From Dyella nitratireducens (GTDB lineage: Bacteria; Pseudomonadota; Gammaproteobacteria; Xanthomonadales; Rhodanobacteraceae): a stretch of DNA of 64,000 nt. Each line of letters starts with the position of its first letter. The first letter of the stretch is position 1. The position numbers and the translations under genes are program-made. The notes under the pieces are model-generated. The model did no database searches. It was not told the DNA's origin and worked only from the letters and a program-made list of their open reading frames with translations. This document shows positions 35,662-44,144 of this stretch, in pieces. Location of the stretch: assembly GCF_014642835.1 (NCBI RefSeq), contig NZ_BMJA01000001.1:1907267-1971266 (forward strand), read 5' to 3'.

Positions 35662-35973
35662 CTACCGCGCGGACAGTGCCCGGTCGACCTGGCGAGCACG
35701 CATGAAATAGTTCGTCCGCATGACCAGCAAGCCATCTTTTCCGGAATAGACCGCCGTCTCGATGATGCTACGGCCATCCGGCATGACGGCATAGATTCGC
35801 GTCGAAACGAGTACGCCATTTTTCTGCAGCGCCATGATCAGGACGTTGGGAGCAGGCAGCTTGAACGACGCGGTATCCGCTTCGGGACTGTTCTTGACGG
35901 CAGATGGCGTTCCATCGAGTGCAGCGGTACCCGCGGAATGAACCTCCTGGCCGGGTGCATAAACAATGTTGCG
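35662..35973 (-). pseudogene. Truncated gene fragment, C-terminal part
   Basis: The reverse strand is open for 104 codons from a TGA at 35974-35976 to a TAG at 35662, but has no usable start codon. It reads like a real beta-rich protein (VLIMALQKNGVLVSTRIYAV, then GLLVMRTNYFMRARQVDRA). Its upstream side runs into the REP/GIY-YIG region at about 36050, so it is probably the decayed or disrupted end of a gene. Confidence 0.55.
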
Positions 35974-36114
35974 TCAAAAACATCGAACTGGCTTCTGCAA
36001 GCATTTGAGTGGAGGTCGATACGTCGATCCACAGTCACATCAATGCGTTTTCGAAGCGATTCGTCATTCCGGCGAAAGCCCACTGCTGTCCGGGGAAGTT
36101 TCGTAGTACCTCAC

Positions 36115-36529
36115 CGTCATTCCGGCGAAGGCCGAGGCGCTTTACAACAGCGAAGCTGGTCAATCCATCTATATCAGTGCGGGGTACCAGTCGATCCAAT
36201 GAGGATTCTCCTCTTCGATCAGCCGGACTTTCCAGTCTTGTTTCCAGCCCTTGATCATTTTTTCTCGAAGAATGCCGGACTCCATTGTTTCATGAAGTTC
36301 AAACCAGACCAGCCGATGCACGCTATATCGGTTTGTAAAGCCGTCTGTGACGTCGTTTTTGTGCTGCCATATGCGTCGGATCAGGTTGCCGGTAACGCCA
36401 ACGTACAGCGTGCCTCTTCGGCGACTGGCGAGTATGTAGGTGCAAGGTAATCGCCGGTCCACGGCCAGACTCTACATGGATTGACCAGCTTCGCTGTTGT
36501 AAAGCGCCTCGGCCTTCGCCGGAATGACG
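36115..36529. mobile_element. GIY-YIG unit bounded by perfect 54-bp inverted repeats
   Basis: Left arm 36115-36168 and right arm 36476-36529 are exact 54-bp complements (start CGTCATTCCGGCGAAGGCC, containing GCTTTACAACAGCGAAGC). Between them lie only 307 bases, almost all of it the GIY-YIG gene, whose stop abuts the left arm and whose start is 14 bases from the right arm. The arms carry the genome's REP-like core. More REP units flank the left side (36060-36110) and a degenerate one the right (about 36620). Confidence 0.85.
36169..36462 (-). CDS. Small GIY-YIG (URI-like) nuclease
   Basis: A 97-residue protein starting at GTG. The GIY-YIG core is TYILASRRRGTLYVGVTGNLIRRIWQHK in outline (YIL and YVG as the two signatures, R near 28 for catalysis); then FTNRYSVHRLVWFE and ESGILREKMIKGW. 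The length matches the stand-alone URI-like nucleases, whose cellular role is unknown. The catalytic Glu (in the EKMIKGW helix region) is present. The flanking perfect inverted repeats suggest that it mobilises or maintains this element. Confidence 0.92.
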   Translation of the reverse strand: MDRRLPCTYILASRRRGTLYVGVTGNLIRRIWQHKNDVTDGFTNRYSVHRLVWFELHETMESGILREKMIKGWKQDWKVRLIEEENPHWIDWYPALI

Positions 36530-36720
36530 ATAAGGCAAGATTGAAGACTATGGTGAGAACAAGGTTCTCGCCGCATTCCTTTGCAAAAACTGCCTATAGA
36601 AGGACAGTTTTCTGAGTTCGGCAAAATCTTCCCCGGACAGTAGTGGGCGAAACGCAGAATGGCGAATAAGGGTCACGGGCATTGCTGCCTACATTCCTTG
36701 AACAGCCTCAACCCAGCCTG

Positions 36721-37128
36721 TTATGCGTGACTGAGCACAGCAGCAGCAATCACCAGGGTCGACCCGACGCCAACCAAGAAGGACAGCGTTCGAACAACAG
36801 GGATGCCGGCGGCGTAGACGAGGTAGTGGACAAGCCGCGTACCCAAATAGATCTTGGACGCCAGGATGGTCGCCGGAGTGCTCGCGTCGAGCATGGCCAG
36901 GATGATCACCAGTGGTGCGAACACAGCAAGGTTTTCCACCGCATTGGCGTGGGCCCGCTGTGCCCGTTCGGCCCAGGCCGGGTCGGGTGGATACATTGGA
37001 TCGGCAGGATTGGCCAAGGTCTGCCAGGCCCCGCGCGTGAACATTCTCGCCGTTATATAAGGGATCCACATCAAGACCGTCGCAGTGGCGACGAGTGCCA
37101 GGAAATAGAGTTCCGGAGTGAGTTTCAT
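36721..37128 (-). CDS. MAPEG-family membrane protein
   Basis: A 135-residue protein; ATG 37128 (MKLTPELYFLALV) gives the normal four-helix MAPEG pattern: RAQRAHANAVENLAVFAP is the conserved helix 2 motif. Family members include microsomal glutathione transferases; bacterial ones are mostly unknown. It is followed by gene-free sequence to the GIY-YIG unit; upstream, 29 bases away, is the small gene at 37158. Confidence 0.9.
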   Translation of the reverse strand: MKLTPELYFLALVATATVLMWIPYITARMFTRGAWQTLANPADPMYPPDPAWAERAQRAHANAVENLAVFAPLVIILAMLDASTPATILASKIYLGTRLVHYLVYAAGIPVVRTLSFLVGVGSTLVIAAAVLSHA

Positions 37129-37157
37129 GCGTCGGGGCCTCTTGTCGCTGGCGACGA

Positions 37158-37448
37158 TTACGCTTGCGGAATCAATCGGCCCAGTGGGATCAGCGGACCG
37201 ACCGGCTTCAGGTCGTACGCCATCAGGCCGGCAGTCACCAGCGGCAATGTATTTATCGTCGCCTTGGCCTGGTCGATCGACTCGACGTTCATGAGAAAGA
37301 TCGGACCCGACTTCTCGACAAACCAGAACTGCTCGACCTTGCCATCGAGATAAAGCTGGAGCGTGTGTGGCACTTCGTCCGACATGTACGGCTTGAGTAC
37401 GTCGGGAGTAAGGGCAACTTGCGGAACGGCGATAGCCATGACTTTCAT
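37158..37448 (-). CDS. Small alpha-beta-barrel type protein
   Basis: A 96-residue protein with GAGGAATCAATC before the ATG. Pattern of strands and helices (KVMAIAVPQVALTP, VEQFWFVEKSGPIFLMNVESID) suggests a dimeric alpha-beta barrel of the YCII/muconolactone-isomerase kind, with a variable active site. Likely co-transcribed with the MAPEG gene. It is divergent from the GlxA-type regulator, a probable controller. Confidence 0.65.
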   Translation of the reverse strand: MKVMAIAVPQVALTPDVLKPYMSDEVPHTLQLYLDGKVEQFWFVEKSGPIFLMNVESIDQAKATINTLPLVTAGLMAYDLKPVGPLIPLGRLIPQA

Positions 37449-37526
37449 GATTGATTCCTCGCTGGATGGGTGTTGCGCTGTGCAACGAGGAACAATCTAG
37501 TCGCCGGCCCGCCAACGCGGTATCGT

Positions 37527-37555
37527 CGTAAATGACAACTTTAGGGTCATTTACG
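37527..37555. promoter_or_regulatory. Inverted repeat at the start of the GlxA-type gene
   Basis: Exact 10-bp arms CGTAAATGAC and GTCATTTACG with a 9-base spacer, ending 2 bases before the ATG at 37558. No Shine-Dalgarno is visible, so this may be the operator for the divergent pair and could also form a hairpin over the start. The role is inferred. Confidence 0.6.
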
Positions 37556-37557
37556 CC

Positions 37558-38523
37558 ATGCGCATTGCACTGCTCGCTCTGGATGGATTGTTCGACACGG
37601 GGTTAACCGTGGTGCTCGATGCGTTCGGGATCGCAAACCGGTTTGCGGCCCAGCTCATGGGCCAGACGCCGCCTTTCAACGTGTCGATCGTCGGCGTGCG
37701 CAAGAAGGTGCGGTCCGGCCATGGGCTACCCATACCCGTGCAAGCCATAACGCCGAACTTGAGGCCGGATTGGGTGCTCGTTCCGGCGTTGAATGCCTCG
37801 ACACCCGATCTGCTGATTCCGGCCCTGGCGCGAAAGGACGTCGCCGACGCCAGAGCGCACTTGCTGGCATGGCATGCGCAAGGCGCGCACATTGCGGCAT
37901 CCTGCATCGGATCGTTTCTGCTGGCGGAAACCGGACTTCTCGATCATCAGGAAGCGACAACCACCTGGTGGCTTGCGCCACTGTTCCGGCAGCGCTATCC
38001 AAACGTCTCGCTGGACGAATCGCGCATGCTCGTGCCATCCGGCCGAATGGTGACCGCAGGCGCCGCCATGGGCCATCTCGATCTTGCGCTTTGGTTGATA
38101 CGCAAAGGCAGCCCTGAGCTCGCATCGATGGTCTCGCGCTACCTGCTTGCCGATATCCGTTCTTCGCAGGCGCCTTACATCATCCCCAATCATCTGGCGC
38201 AGGCGGACCCGCTTATTTTGCGTTTCGAACGATGGGCGCGTGAGCACCTCAAGCAAGGTTTTTCGCTGCAGGAAGCCGCCAACGCACTGGCAACCAGCGC
38301 ACGCACCTTGCAGCGTCGCTGCCAGGCCGTGCTCGGCAAGTCGCCGCTCGATTACTTTCAAGACTTGCGCGTGGAACGCGCGCGATCGCTGGTCCAAGGT
38401 AGCGGCCTCGATCTCGAAGCCATTGCCACCGAAGTCGGTTACGCCGACGGTGCAACATTGCGAACACTGCTGCGCCAGCGCCTGGGCCGGGGCGTGCGCG
38501 AACTTCGCGCCGATTTGCGCTGA
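37558..38523 (+). CDS. GlxA-type AraC-family regulator with DJ-1/PfpI domain
   Basis: A 321-residue protein. An N-terminal GATase1/DJ-1-like domain (1-180; the elbow reads AASCIGSFLLAE) joins an AraC double helix-turn-helix (QEAANALATSARTLQRRCQAVLG and IATEVGYADGATLRTLLRQRLG). Such regulators often sense metabolites and control adjacent transport or redox genes. It is divergent from the small gene and MAPEG pair. Confidence 0.93.
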   Translation: MRIALLALDGLFDTGLTVVLDAFGIANRFAAQLMGQTPPFNVSIVGVRKKVRSGHGLPIPVQAITPNLRPDWVLVPALNASTPDLLIPALARKDVADARAHLLAWHAQGAHIAASCIGSFLLAETGLLDHQEATTTWWLAPLFRQRYPNVSLDESRMLVPSGRMVTAGAAMGHLDLALWLIRKGSPELASMVSRYLLADIRSSQAPYIIPNHLAQADPLILRFERWAREHLKQGFSLQEAANALATSARTLQRRCQAVLGKSPLDYFQDLRVERARSLVQGSGLDLEAIATEVGYADGATLRTLLRQRLGRGVRELRADLR

Positions 38524-38608
38524 CGGTCCGCATGTCTTTGGTAACCGAAACAACTGTCGCGCGAATGTACTTAGTGAACGAGGCTTTCACTGCAGCGACG
38601 TAAGCACC

Positions 38609-39100
38609 ATGCGCATAACCGATTTCGTAAGCAAGTTCGGCATTTCACCGCTTCCCGTTCCGCACGCATGGTACGCATTACCTTTGCGTCTCATCGTAGG
38701 CTATGGATTCATGGAGCATGGCTACGCGAAGCTTGCACGCGGGCCAGAGGCTTTCATCGGCATCCTGCATGCCATGGGGATGCCGCTTGCTGATCTATTT
38801 GGATGGGCAACCATCATCATCGAAGTGCTTGGCGGCTTGATGATCCTGCTGGGAGCGTTGGTGCCCATTGCCTCGCTGCCGATGATCGCCGTTCTATTGG
38901 TCGCAACCTTCACCGTCCATCTACCCTATGGATTCAGTTCCATCAAATTGATGTCTTTCGATGCGTCGGGTGCCCACTTCGGGCAACCCGGTTACGAAAC
39001 CGACATGCTGTATTTGGCAGCGTTGCTGGCGTTGTGCTTTGGCGGAGCCGGTCCACTGTCGCTGGATGGGTGGCTCAGTGCGCGGCGAAGGCAAGCGTAG
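38609..39100 (+). CDS. DoxX-family membrane protein
   Basis: A 163-residue protein with four membrane helices and the DoxX hallmarks LRLIVGYGFMEHGYAKL, then IIEVLGGLMILLG. A long loop with KLMSFDASGAHFGQPGYETD lies before the last helix. DoxX proteins are linked to quinone/thiosulfate redox and to oxidative-stress protection; the precise role is unknown. It is downstream of the GlxA-type regulator, 85 bases away. Confidence 0.9.
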   Translation: MRITDFVSKFGISPLPVPHAWYALPLRLIVGYGFMEHGYAKLARGPEAFIGILHAMGMPLADLFGWATIIIEVLGGLMILLGALVPIASLPMIAVLLVATFTVHLPYGFSSIKLMSFDASGAHFGQPGYETDMLYLAALLALCFGGAGPLSLDGWLSARRRQA

Positions 39101-39187
39101 CGGTGTGTTTGGCTTGAATGGCCTCGAAATGAAAATGCGCTCGGCCACCTTCGTCATTCCGGCGAAAGCCGGACGGAGCGCGACCAG

Positions 39188-39868
39188 TCAACGAAACTTC
39201 CGCGGGACAAACCTTTTTTGCTTTTCACGAACATAGTTTTCAATCCGGACAACGGCTGCAGCGACCTTTTCCCTCAATGGATTGGGCTCTCCGCCGTTGC
39301 CGGATTGCCCGTTGGCGGGAAGATCAAAAACCACACGCTCATACTGTGCCTCTGGCTGCGCGTGGCCATACGGGGCGGGTGTCCCGAGCAGGCGCACGTA
39401 CATGCCCATGGCTGTTTCCAGTTCATGCACGCAACCTAACAAGGCCTCGGTCAGATCGGCAATTTCTTGACCCCATAGCGCTTCCGCCTCACTTCGTATC
39501 GACCGCAATTGCACTGCGGATTTACGCACCGGCTCAAACCGTTTCTCAAACATGTGCAGATGAGCATTTCGACTTTCTGCAACGGTCGCCGTACCCGATG
39601 CATAACCGGCAGGGAACTCGCTTTCCAAAACTTCCCATCGACGCGCATCGTTGAACCCATCCCTGGTGTTGAAAGTCGCAATCAGGAGGCGGCGTCCCAC
39701 GTCCAGATCAGTCCTGGCCCACTCAATCGCGCGCCACTTCGAAAACACGCGTGCACCTGCGTAAATGGCAAGCACTATTCCCGCCGCAATAACCAGGTCT
39801 CTTACGACAGACATCGTCCCAGGCCAATCGATTGCACACGATATTCCAGGCAAGTTTGTGGCGATCAT
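39188..39868 (-). CDS. Single-pass membrane protein with coiled-coil tail
   Basis: A 226-residue protein; ATG 39868 is chosen for the GAGG ribosome-binding site, though ATG 39814 (MSVVRDLVIAAG) is possible. One membrane helix (VVRDLVIAAGIVLAIYAGARV) is followed by a long charged helical region (MFEKRFEPVRKSAVQLRSIRSEAEALWG). No domain recognised. An anchored cytoplasmic scaffold is a guess. Confidence 0.55.
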   Translation of the reverse strand: MIATNLPGISCAIDWPGTMSVVRDLVIAAGIVLAIYAGARVFSKWRAIEWARTDLDVGRRLLIATFNTRDGFNDARRWEVLESEFPAGYASGTATVAESRNAHLHMFEKRFEPVRKSAVQLRSIRSEAEALWGQEIADLTEALLGCVHELETAMGMYVRLLGTPAPYGHAQPEAQYERVVFDLPANGQSGNGGEPNPLREKVAAAVVRIENYVREKQKRFVPRKFR

Positions 39869-40219
39869 TGGCAACCTCCCCCGGTGCACCCGAGAACTTA
39901 GAGGCAGGAAACGCTGAAGCGGGGTGCTCAGCGGCCGGCATGCTGGCGGCTTGGCAGACACGTGCATCTGCTGCCGTGTGCTGCAAGTCTAGGCTCCGTC
40001 GCGTTACCCCACCATTTACATGGATGAGCAACCCCAGCCCACGCTCCTTCGCTGTCGCCACGATAACAATATATAAACAACCAGCTGGACTGCTTAGGTC
40101 GCCATGCAGGAAAACGCCATGAATTGGCAGGAAGACGACATACCCATCGCCGGCCTGGGGAACCTCGGACACTAAGCCAAAGATCATTCTCGATCGATTC
40201 CAGCGTTATGTGACCACCT
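39869..40219. other. Intergenic region, nothing recognised
   Basis: An open reverse-strand frame at about 39890-40187 has no family signature or convincing start, so it is left out. No repeat was seen. Confidence 0.3.
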
Positions 40220-41872
40220 CTAGTCACCCAGCTTCGGAGCGCGCTTGTCCGCGCCATTTTGATGCAGGACCAGCGCATCAACACGGCCGTGCTCATCGCG
40301 CTCGAAATCGATTTTTGCATCGACTACCCGATAGAAAAATCTATCGCGTGCGCTGGCGTAGACCGGAAAGCTGGGCTGCCCGCCGAGCTTCACCATCAGC
40401 TGGCCGTTCTGCACGGTGACAACAAAAATGGCGTTGGGCGCCAATTGGTATCGTCCTGCGTAGTTGCCAAGCGTTGCCGGATCGATGGCCACTTCCTTGT
40501 TGCCGCGAAGGGCATCGGCCTCGGCGGTACTGAGTTTCGGCGCGACGTGATCGCCATGCTGATGCAGTACCAGGGTGTCCACCTTGCCTTGCGCGTCGTG
40601 TTTGAAGCTGATGCGGATGTCGCTGACGCTGGCAAAGAATTCGTCCTTGCCGCTTGCATACAACGGGAAGGCACCTTGTCCTGTCGCTTGCGCCACCAGC
40701 TGATTGTCTGCGCGAAATACGTTAAGCAGCATGGCGGGGGAAAGTCGATACGTGCCTTGATACTCATCAAGTACCTGTGTCGATAACGAGACATTCTTGT
40801 GCGCGGGTGCAAGTGGCCAAGCGGCGCGCAGGGTTGCGAAACCCAAGTCATCAACATCCGTTGCCGTATTGGTAAGTATGACGACGCCGTGCCGGCGGTC
40901 GGCCGTGAATCCGATGAAGCTTGCGTAGCCTCCCGTCATGCCGTTGTGCCAGATGACGTCGCCATCCGGTCCATGCTGGGTCATCCAGATCAAACCGATC
41001 CTGTTTTCCGGGCCGGGACCGGAGGTTCGCGGGGTTTGTGCCAATTGCATCGCGGTGTACAAGGGCGATGGCGTCAATCCCATATTCGCCTTCAAATAGC
41101 GCAACATGTCGTTGCCCGTACTGCGAATGCCGCCTGCACCCACGAACAGATTCACATTCCAGTTGCCGACGGGTTTACCCGTTGCGTCGTGTCCTTGCGC
41201 AAGGCGGCTTCGCATGGCGGCATCGATCGTGGTGGCGGTACTGTCCATGCCAAGAGGCATGAATATCCATGCTTGCACGAGCTTGTCGTAACTGCTCCCT
41301 GCGTGGCGACCCAATGCGTAGCCAAGCAGCGCCGCGCCAAGATTGGAGTATTCGTAGTTCTCTCCTGGGTCGCGCGGTAGCGAATACGTCGCGAGAAAGG
41401 CTTTAAGCAGATCGAGGCTGTAGTCGGCATAGGGATCGTCCATGTGGGCCGGATGGAAATTCGTGGGCAGGCGTGGAAGCCCGGAATCCTGCATTCCCAA
41501 TTCGCCTAGCGTGATCGGCTTTCCGTTGCGCGAAGGTATCTTGAAATCCGGCAACAAACTTGCCACCGGTTGATCCAGACGCAGCTCGTTTTTTGTCACG
41601 GCTTCGGCGAGCAGGGTTGCGGTAAATGTCTTCGTGATCGAGCCGATCTCAAAGACCGTATCGGCCGTCGGTGCCTTGCCGTCGGTAAGCTTGCCGTACG
41701 TGTAGATTTGGCTGTGGTCGCCATCGACCACGCCAATCACCAGGGCTGGATATTCACCGTCATTGACGCGCTGCTGCGCGGCTGCGTCAACGCGTGGAGG
41801 AAGCGCTGGAGATGCTGCGCTGGTGGAACCGGCTACAGCAAGCAAAGCAATCGCGATCAACTTACGGTTCAT
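40220..41872 (-). CDS. Secreted serine hydrolase, class-C beta-lactamase/penicillin-binding fold
   Basis: A 550-residue protein with a signal peptide of about 20 residues. Catalytic S78-x-x-K81 (IGSITKTF), the YSN tyrosine motif (YEYSNLGAAL) and HNG in the KTG position (VIWHNGMTGG). Two C-terminal DUF3471-like beta modules (each ending VDALVLHQ or VDTLVLHQ) follow. The family covers esterases, D-aminopeptidases and flagellar-type peptidases; lactamase activity is not implied. Its start overlaps the stop of the preceding membrane gene by 11 bases. Confidence 0.9.
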   Translation of the reverse strand: MNRKLIAIALLAVAGSTSAASPALPPRVDAAAQQRVNDGEYPALVIGVVDGDHSQIYTYGKLTDGKAPTADTVFEIGSITKTFTATLLAEAVTKNELRLDQPVASLLPDFKIPSRNGKPITLGELGMQDSGLPRLPTNFHPAHMDDPYADYSLDLLKAFLATYSLPRDPGENYEYSNLGAALLGYALGRHAGSSYDKLVQAWIFMPLGMDSTATTIDAAMRSRLAQGHDATGKPVGNWNVNLFVGAGGIRSTGNDMLRYLKANMGLTPSPLYTAMQLAQTPRTSGPGPENRIGLIWMTQHGPDGDVIWHNGMTGGYASFIGFTADRRHGVVILTNTATDVDDLGFATLRAAWPLAPAHKNVSLSTQVLDEYQGTYRLSPAMLLNVFRADNQLVAQATGQGAFPLYASGKDEFFASVSDIRISFKHDAQGKVDTLVLHQHGDHVAPKLSTAEADALRGNKEVAIDPATLGNYAGRYQLAPNAIFVVTVQNGQLMVKLGGQPSFPVYASARDRFFYRVVDAKIDFERDEHGRVDALVLHQNGADKRAPKLGD

Positions 41873-42497
41873 GATGGTTTCCCTTTGAAGAATGAGCGGC
41901 CTCTTGGGCGGCTTCCAAGGTGGCGAGTTCAGAGCACGTTGCGTCGATTTCAGCCACGCGGCGGCGGAAGTTATGCTTGGCCGCGCGCTTGTTCAGGCGT
42001 TCGATAAGGACGCAAAGCACCAGCACGACAGCGAGATAGATGACCACGCCACGCGTCAAACCGTGGTTGCCTACGGTCACACCAGCGATGCCCAGCATGC
42101 AGGGTGCGATGTACCACCACACCACCTGCTCGAGCATGCGCGCCTGCGCCAACATGGCTTGCTTCTCGCGTTCCAGATATCGCTGCGGAGGCAAGCCAGG
42201 ATCGTTGCGAGGCAGCAAGCGCCGCGCACGCCACAATCGCCATGGCACATAGAACAGCCACACAAGCAGGAGCGCGGCGGACGCTTCGGTCAACCATATG
42301 TGCGCATGCATGGCGTCGTGTAGCCAGCCGAACACCGTCGGCACCAGCGCAAGCGCAACGACGGTTTCCGTACCATCGCGCCACAAGATTCGTCGCCGCA
42401 ATCGTTGTGCGCGTCGAAGCGTGTCCTGGACTGCGGAGGCGGGTAGCGGCGTCACCGCCGTACGCTGCCACTGATCTTGAAGATCTTTCCAGCTCAT
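41862..42497 (-). CDS. Membrane protein of the ECF-sigma operon
   Basis: A 211-residue protein with a charged N-terminus (DLQDQWQRTAVTPLPASAVQDTLRRAQRLRRR), four hydrophobic segments and a basic coiled tail. The position, between an ECF sigma factor and its presumed target, is that of an anti-sigma factor, but the zinc-binding HxxxCxxC motif is absent. A membrane-anchored anti-sigma role is inferred. Confidence 0.7.
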   Translation of the reverse strand: MSWKDLQDQWQRTAVTPLPASAVQDTLRRAQRLRRRILWRDGTETVVALALVPTVFGWLHDAMHAHIWLTEASAALLLVWLFYVPWRLWRARRLLPRNDPGLPPQRYLEREKQAMLAQARMLEQVVWWYIAPCMLGIAGVTVGNHGLTRGVVIYLAVVLVLCVLIERLNKRAAKHNFRRRVAEIDATCSELATLEAAQEAAHSSKGNHHEP

Positions 42498-42500
42498 GGG

Positions 42501-42971
42501 TCAGGGCTCCAGGTAGCGCTGGCTGAATTGCTGTTTCAGGCGGGTCATGCGCACGGCGACCGCGCCGCTGCTGAGACCCAGCACGTCGGCGATCTGTTCG
42601 CGCGTCATGTCTTCCAGGTCCATCAGCAACAGTGCGCGATCGATGCTGCCCAGCGATGCGAGAAATTCGCGCAGCACATCCAACGAATCATGCGTTGCAC
42701 CGCTATCCCCGAGGTTGTCGGGCACCTCGCCGCCCGGCGGCATGCGTCGCTTGCGGCGATGGCTGATGGCGGTGTTCAAAGCCACCCGGTATACCCAGGT
42801 GGATAACTGGGCACGGCCATCGAAACTGTCCAGGCTCAGCCACAGCTGTACGTGGATGTCTTGCAGCAAGTCCTGCCAGTCGGCCGGATCGGCATATTGG
42901 CGGGCCAGCCGTTCAAGACGTCCTTGATTGTCGTCCAGCAGGCGCTGGAAGCGTACGTCGCTCGTGGGCAT
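42501..42971 (-). CDS. ECF-family RNA polymerase sigma factor
   Basis: A 156-residue protein: region 2 (DWQDLLQDIHVQLWLSLDSF, STWVYRVALNTAISHRRK) and region 4 (REQIADVLGLSSGAVAVRMTRLKQQF). Short linker, no extra domains. It heads the operon sigma/membrane protein/serine hydrolase with gaps of 3 bases and an overlap of 11. It probably drives envelope-related genes, including this operon. Confidence 0.93.
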   Translation of the reverse strand: MPTSDVRFQRLLDDNQGRLERLARQYADPADWQDLLQDIHVQLWLSLDSFDGRAQLSTWVYRVALNTAISHRRKRRMPPGGEVPDNLGDSGATHDSLDVLREFLASLGSIDRALLLMDLEDMTREQIADVLGLSSGAVAVRMTRLKQQFSQRYLEP

Positions 42972-43292
42972 GGTCCAGAATCCGTGGGCTTGCTATCAGG
43001 TGAGTCGCAATCGGACGGTCTTTTTTACAAGCGCTGGGGTTATGGTCCGCCCTTTGGCATATTCCTCCGTGCAAACTCATGTGGGATTCAGGGAGATAAC
43101 GTGAGTGAGACGGCCAAGGATCTGGCGAATTTGTGCCACGCCTTCTATTTGCGCTCAATTTATGTCTTCTTCGGGTCGAAAGCAGACGCACCAAAGCCCG
43201 CAGTCGTTCTTTGCATGGTACCTAACGCTTGCGCTCACGCACGAGTTTGGTGAGGCAAAGCAGCGCCGAATTTGTTGCTGTGGAACCCTCTG

Positions 43293-43619
43293 TTATTTGC
43301 CCAGCTCGCCAGATACATATTCGGCCAGTTCTCTGGTGTTTCTTACAAACTCCGCTTCCAAATCAATGCTGCACTTATTTGCAATAACAATGATCGACCA
43401 CAAACAGTCCGACAATTCGTGACCAAGCTTAGCTTTGCAGTCATCGATATCTCGGATACCTGCGTTTGCCTGGACCAGTTTTGCCAGATCGCCTACGTCC
43501 CCTACGAAACCAAGCGCAAGTTCTGCTGTGGTCCAGATGCGCCCCCACCTCTTGATCTCAAGCTGTTCGTAGAGCTCGTTTAGCTGTAGTGCTGACTTTT
43601 CAAGATCACCGAATTTCAT
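43293..43619 (-). CDS. MazG-like nucleotide pyrophosphohydrolase
   Basis: A 108-residue protein from ATG 43619 (AGGTG upstream). The helical core LGFVGDVGDLAKLV...LGHELSDCLWSIIVIANKC contains the E..D metal-binding pattern of the all-alpha NTP-PPase (MazG/phosphoribosyl-ATP type) superfamily, with weaker first acidic residues. It hydrolyses nucleotides to monophosphates in the family. First (3'-most) cassette of the array; the repeat at 43663 is upstream and the one at 43164 downstream. Confidence 0.65.
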   Translation of the reverse strand: MKFGDLEKSALQLNELYEQLEIKRWGRIWTTAELALGFVGDVGDLAKLVQANAGIRDIDDCKAKLGHELSDCLWSIIVIANKCSIDLEAEFVRNTRELAEYVSGELGK

Positions 43620-43727
43620 GTTGATTGCACCTAACACTGGTTATACGGCGCGGCGACTACGGCTCCGCCCTGAGTTGAAAGCGGACTTTATCGCCAAACC
43701 ACCTGGACAGCTCAGGATCGCCGGCTT

Positions 43728-44075
43728 TCATAAATCCTCTAAAGAAGCGACAGATACCGAAGCATCCCAATGGCAAAGTTGGACGTAATCGTCCCACCCA
43801 TGATTGCTAGAACACACCGCCATAGCCGAAAGAGCTAAGTGCGAACGGAATTTCGGGTCTTCAAATATCGATTCCCACATGACTAGCCACAGTTCACGGG
43901 CGTTGTTTGTTCCAAACGTGAAGTTGTAATAGGCCCCATTGTCGTACCCACTATCAAATGAGTGTCCGTCCACGAGATCAGCGCGCATCGCCAACTGACG
44001 AAACGCCGCGCTCAGGCCAGCTAAGTCCATGCCGGGCGATCGTTCTGTCAGAACTTGAACGGATAGCGATCTCAT
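43728..44075 (-). CDS. Immunity-like orphan protein
   Basis: A 115-residue acidic, soluble protein; the start could also be ATG 44030. Motifs DNGAYYNFTFGTNNARELWLVMW and a C-terminal Cys/His-rich WDDYVQLCHWDASVS. No family recognised. Composition and size fit an immunity protein. Palindromes at 43663 and 44117 flank it. Confidence 0.5.
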   Translation of the reverse strand: MRSLSVQVLTERSPGMDLAGLSAAFRQLAMRADLVDGHSFDSGYDNGAYYNFTFGTNNARELWLVMWESIFEDPKFRSHLALSAMAVCSSNHGWDDYVQLCHWDASVSVASLEDL

Positions 44076-44144
44076 TGCTGCACGCTCTCATTGCAGGCAA
44101 AGAATTGTCTGGCAAGGTCCACCTTGGGTCGAAAGCGGACCGAT

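Noticed and set aside
39890-40187. A long minus-strand frame starting MIFGLVSEVPQAG
   Set aside because: It overlaps the start of the gene at 39188-39868 in another frame, has no recognisable domain and no good ribosome-binding site.
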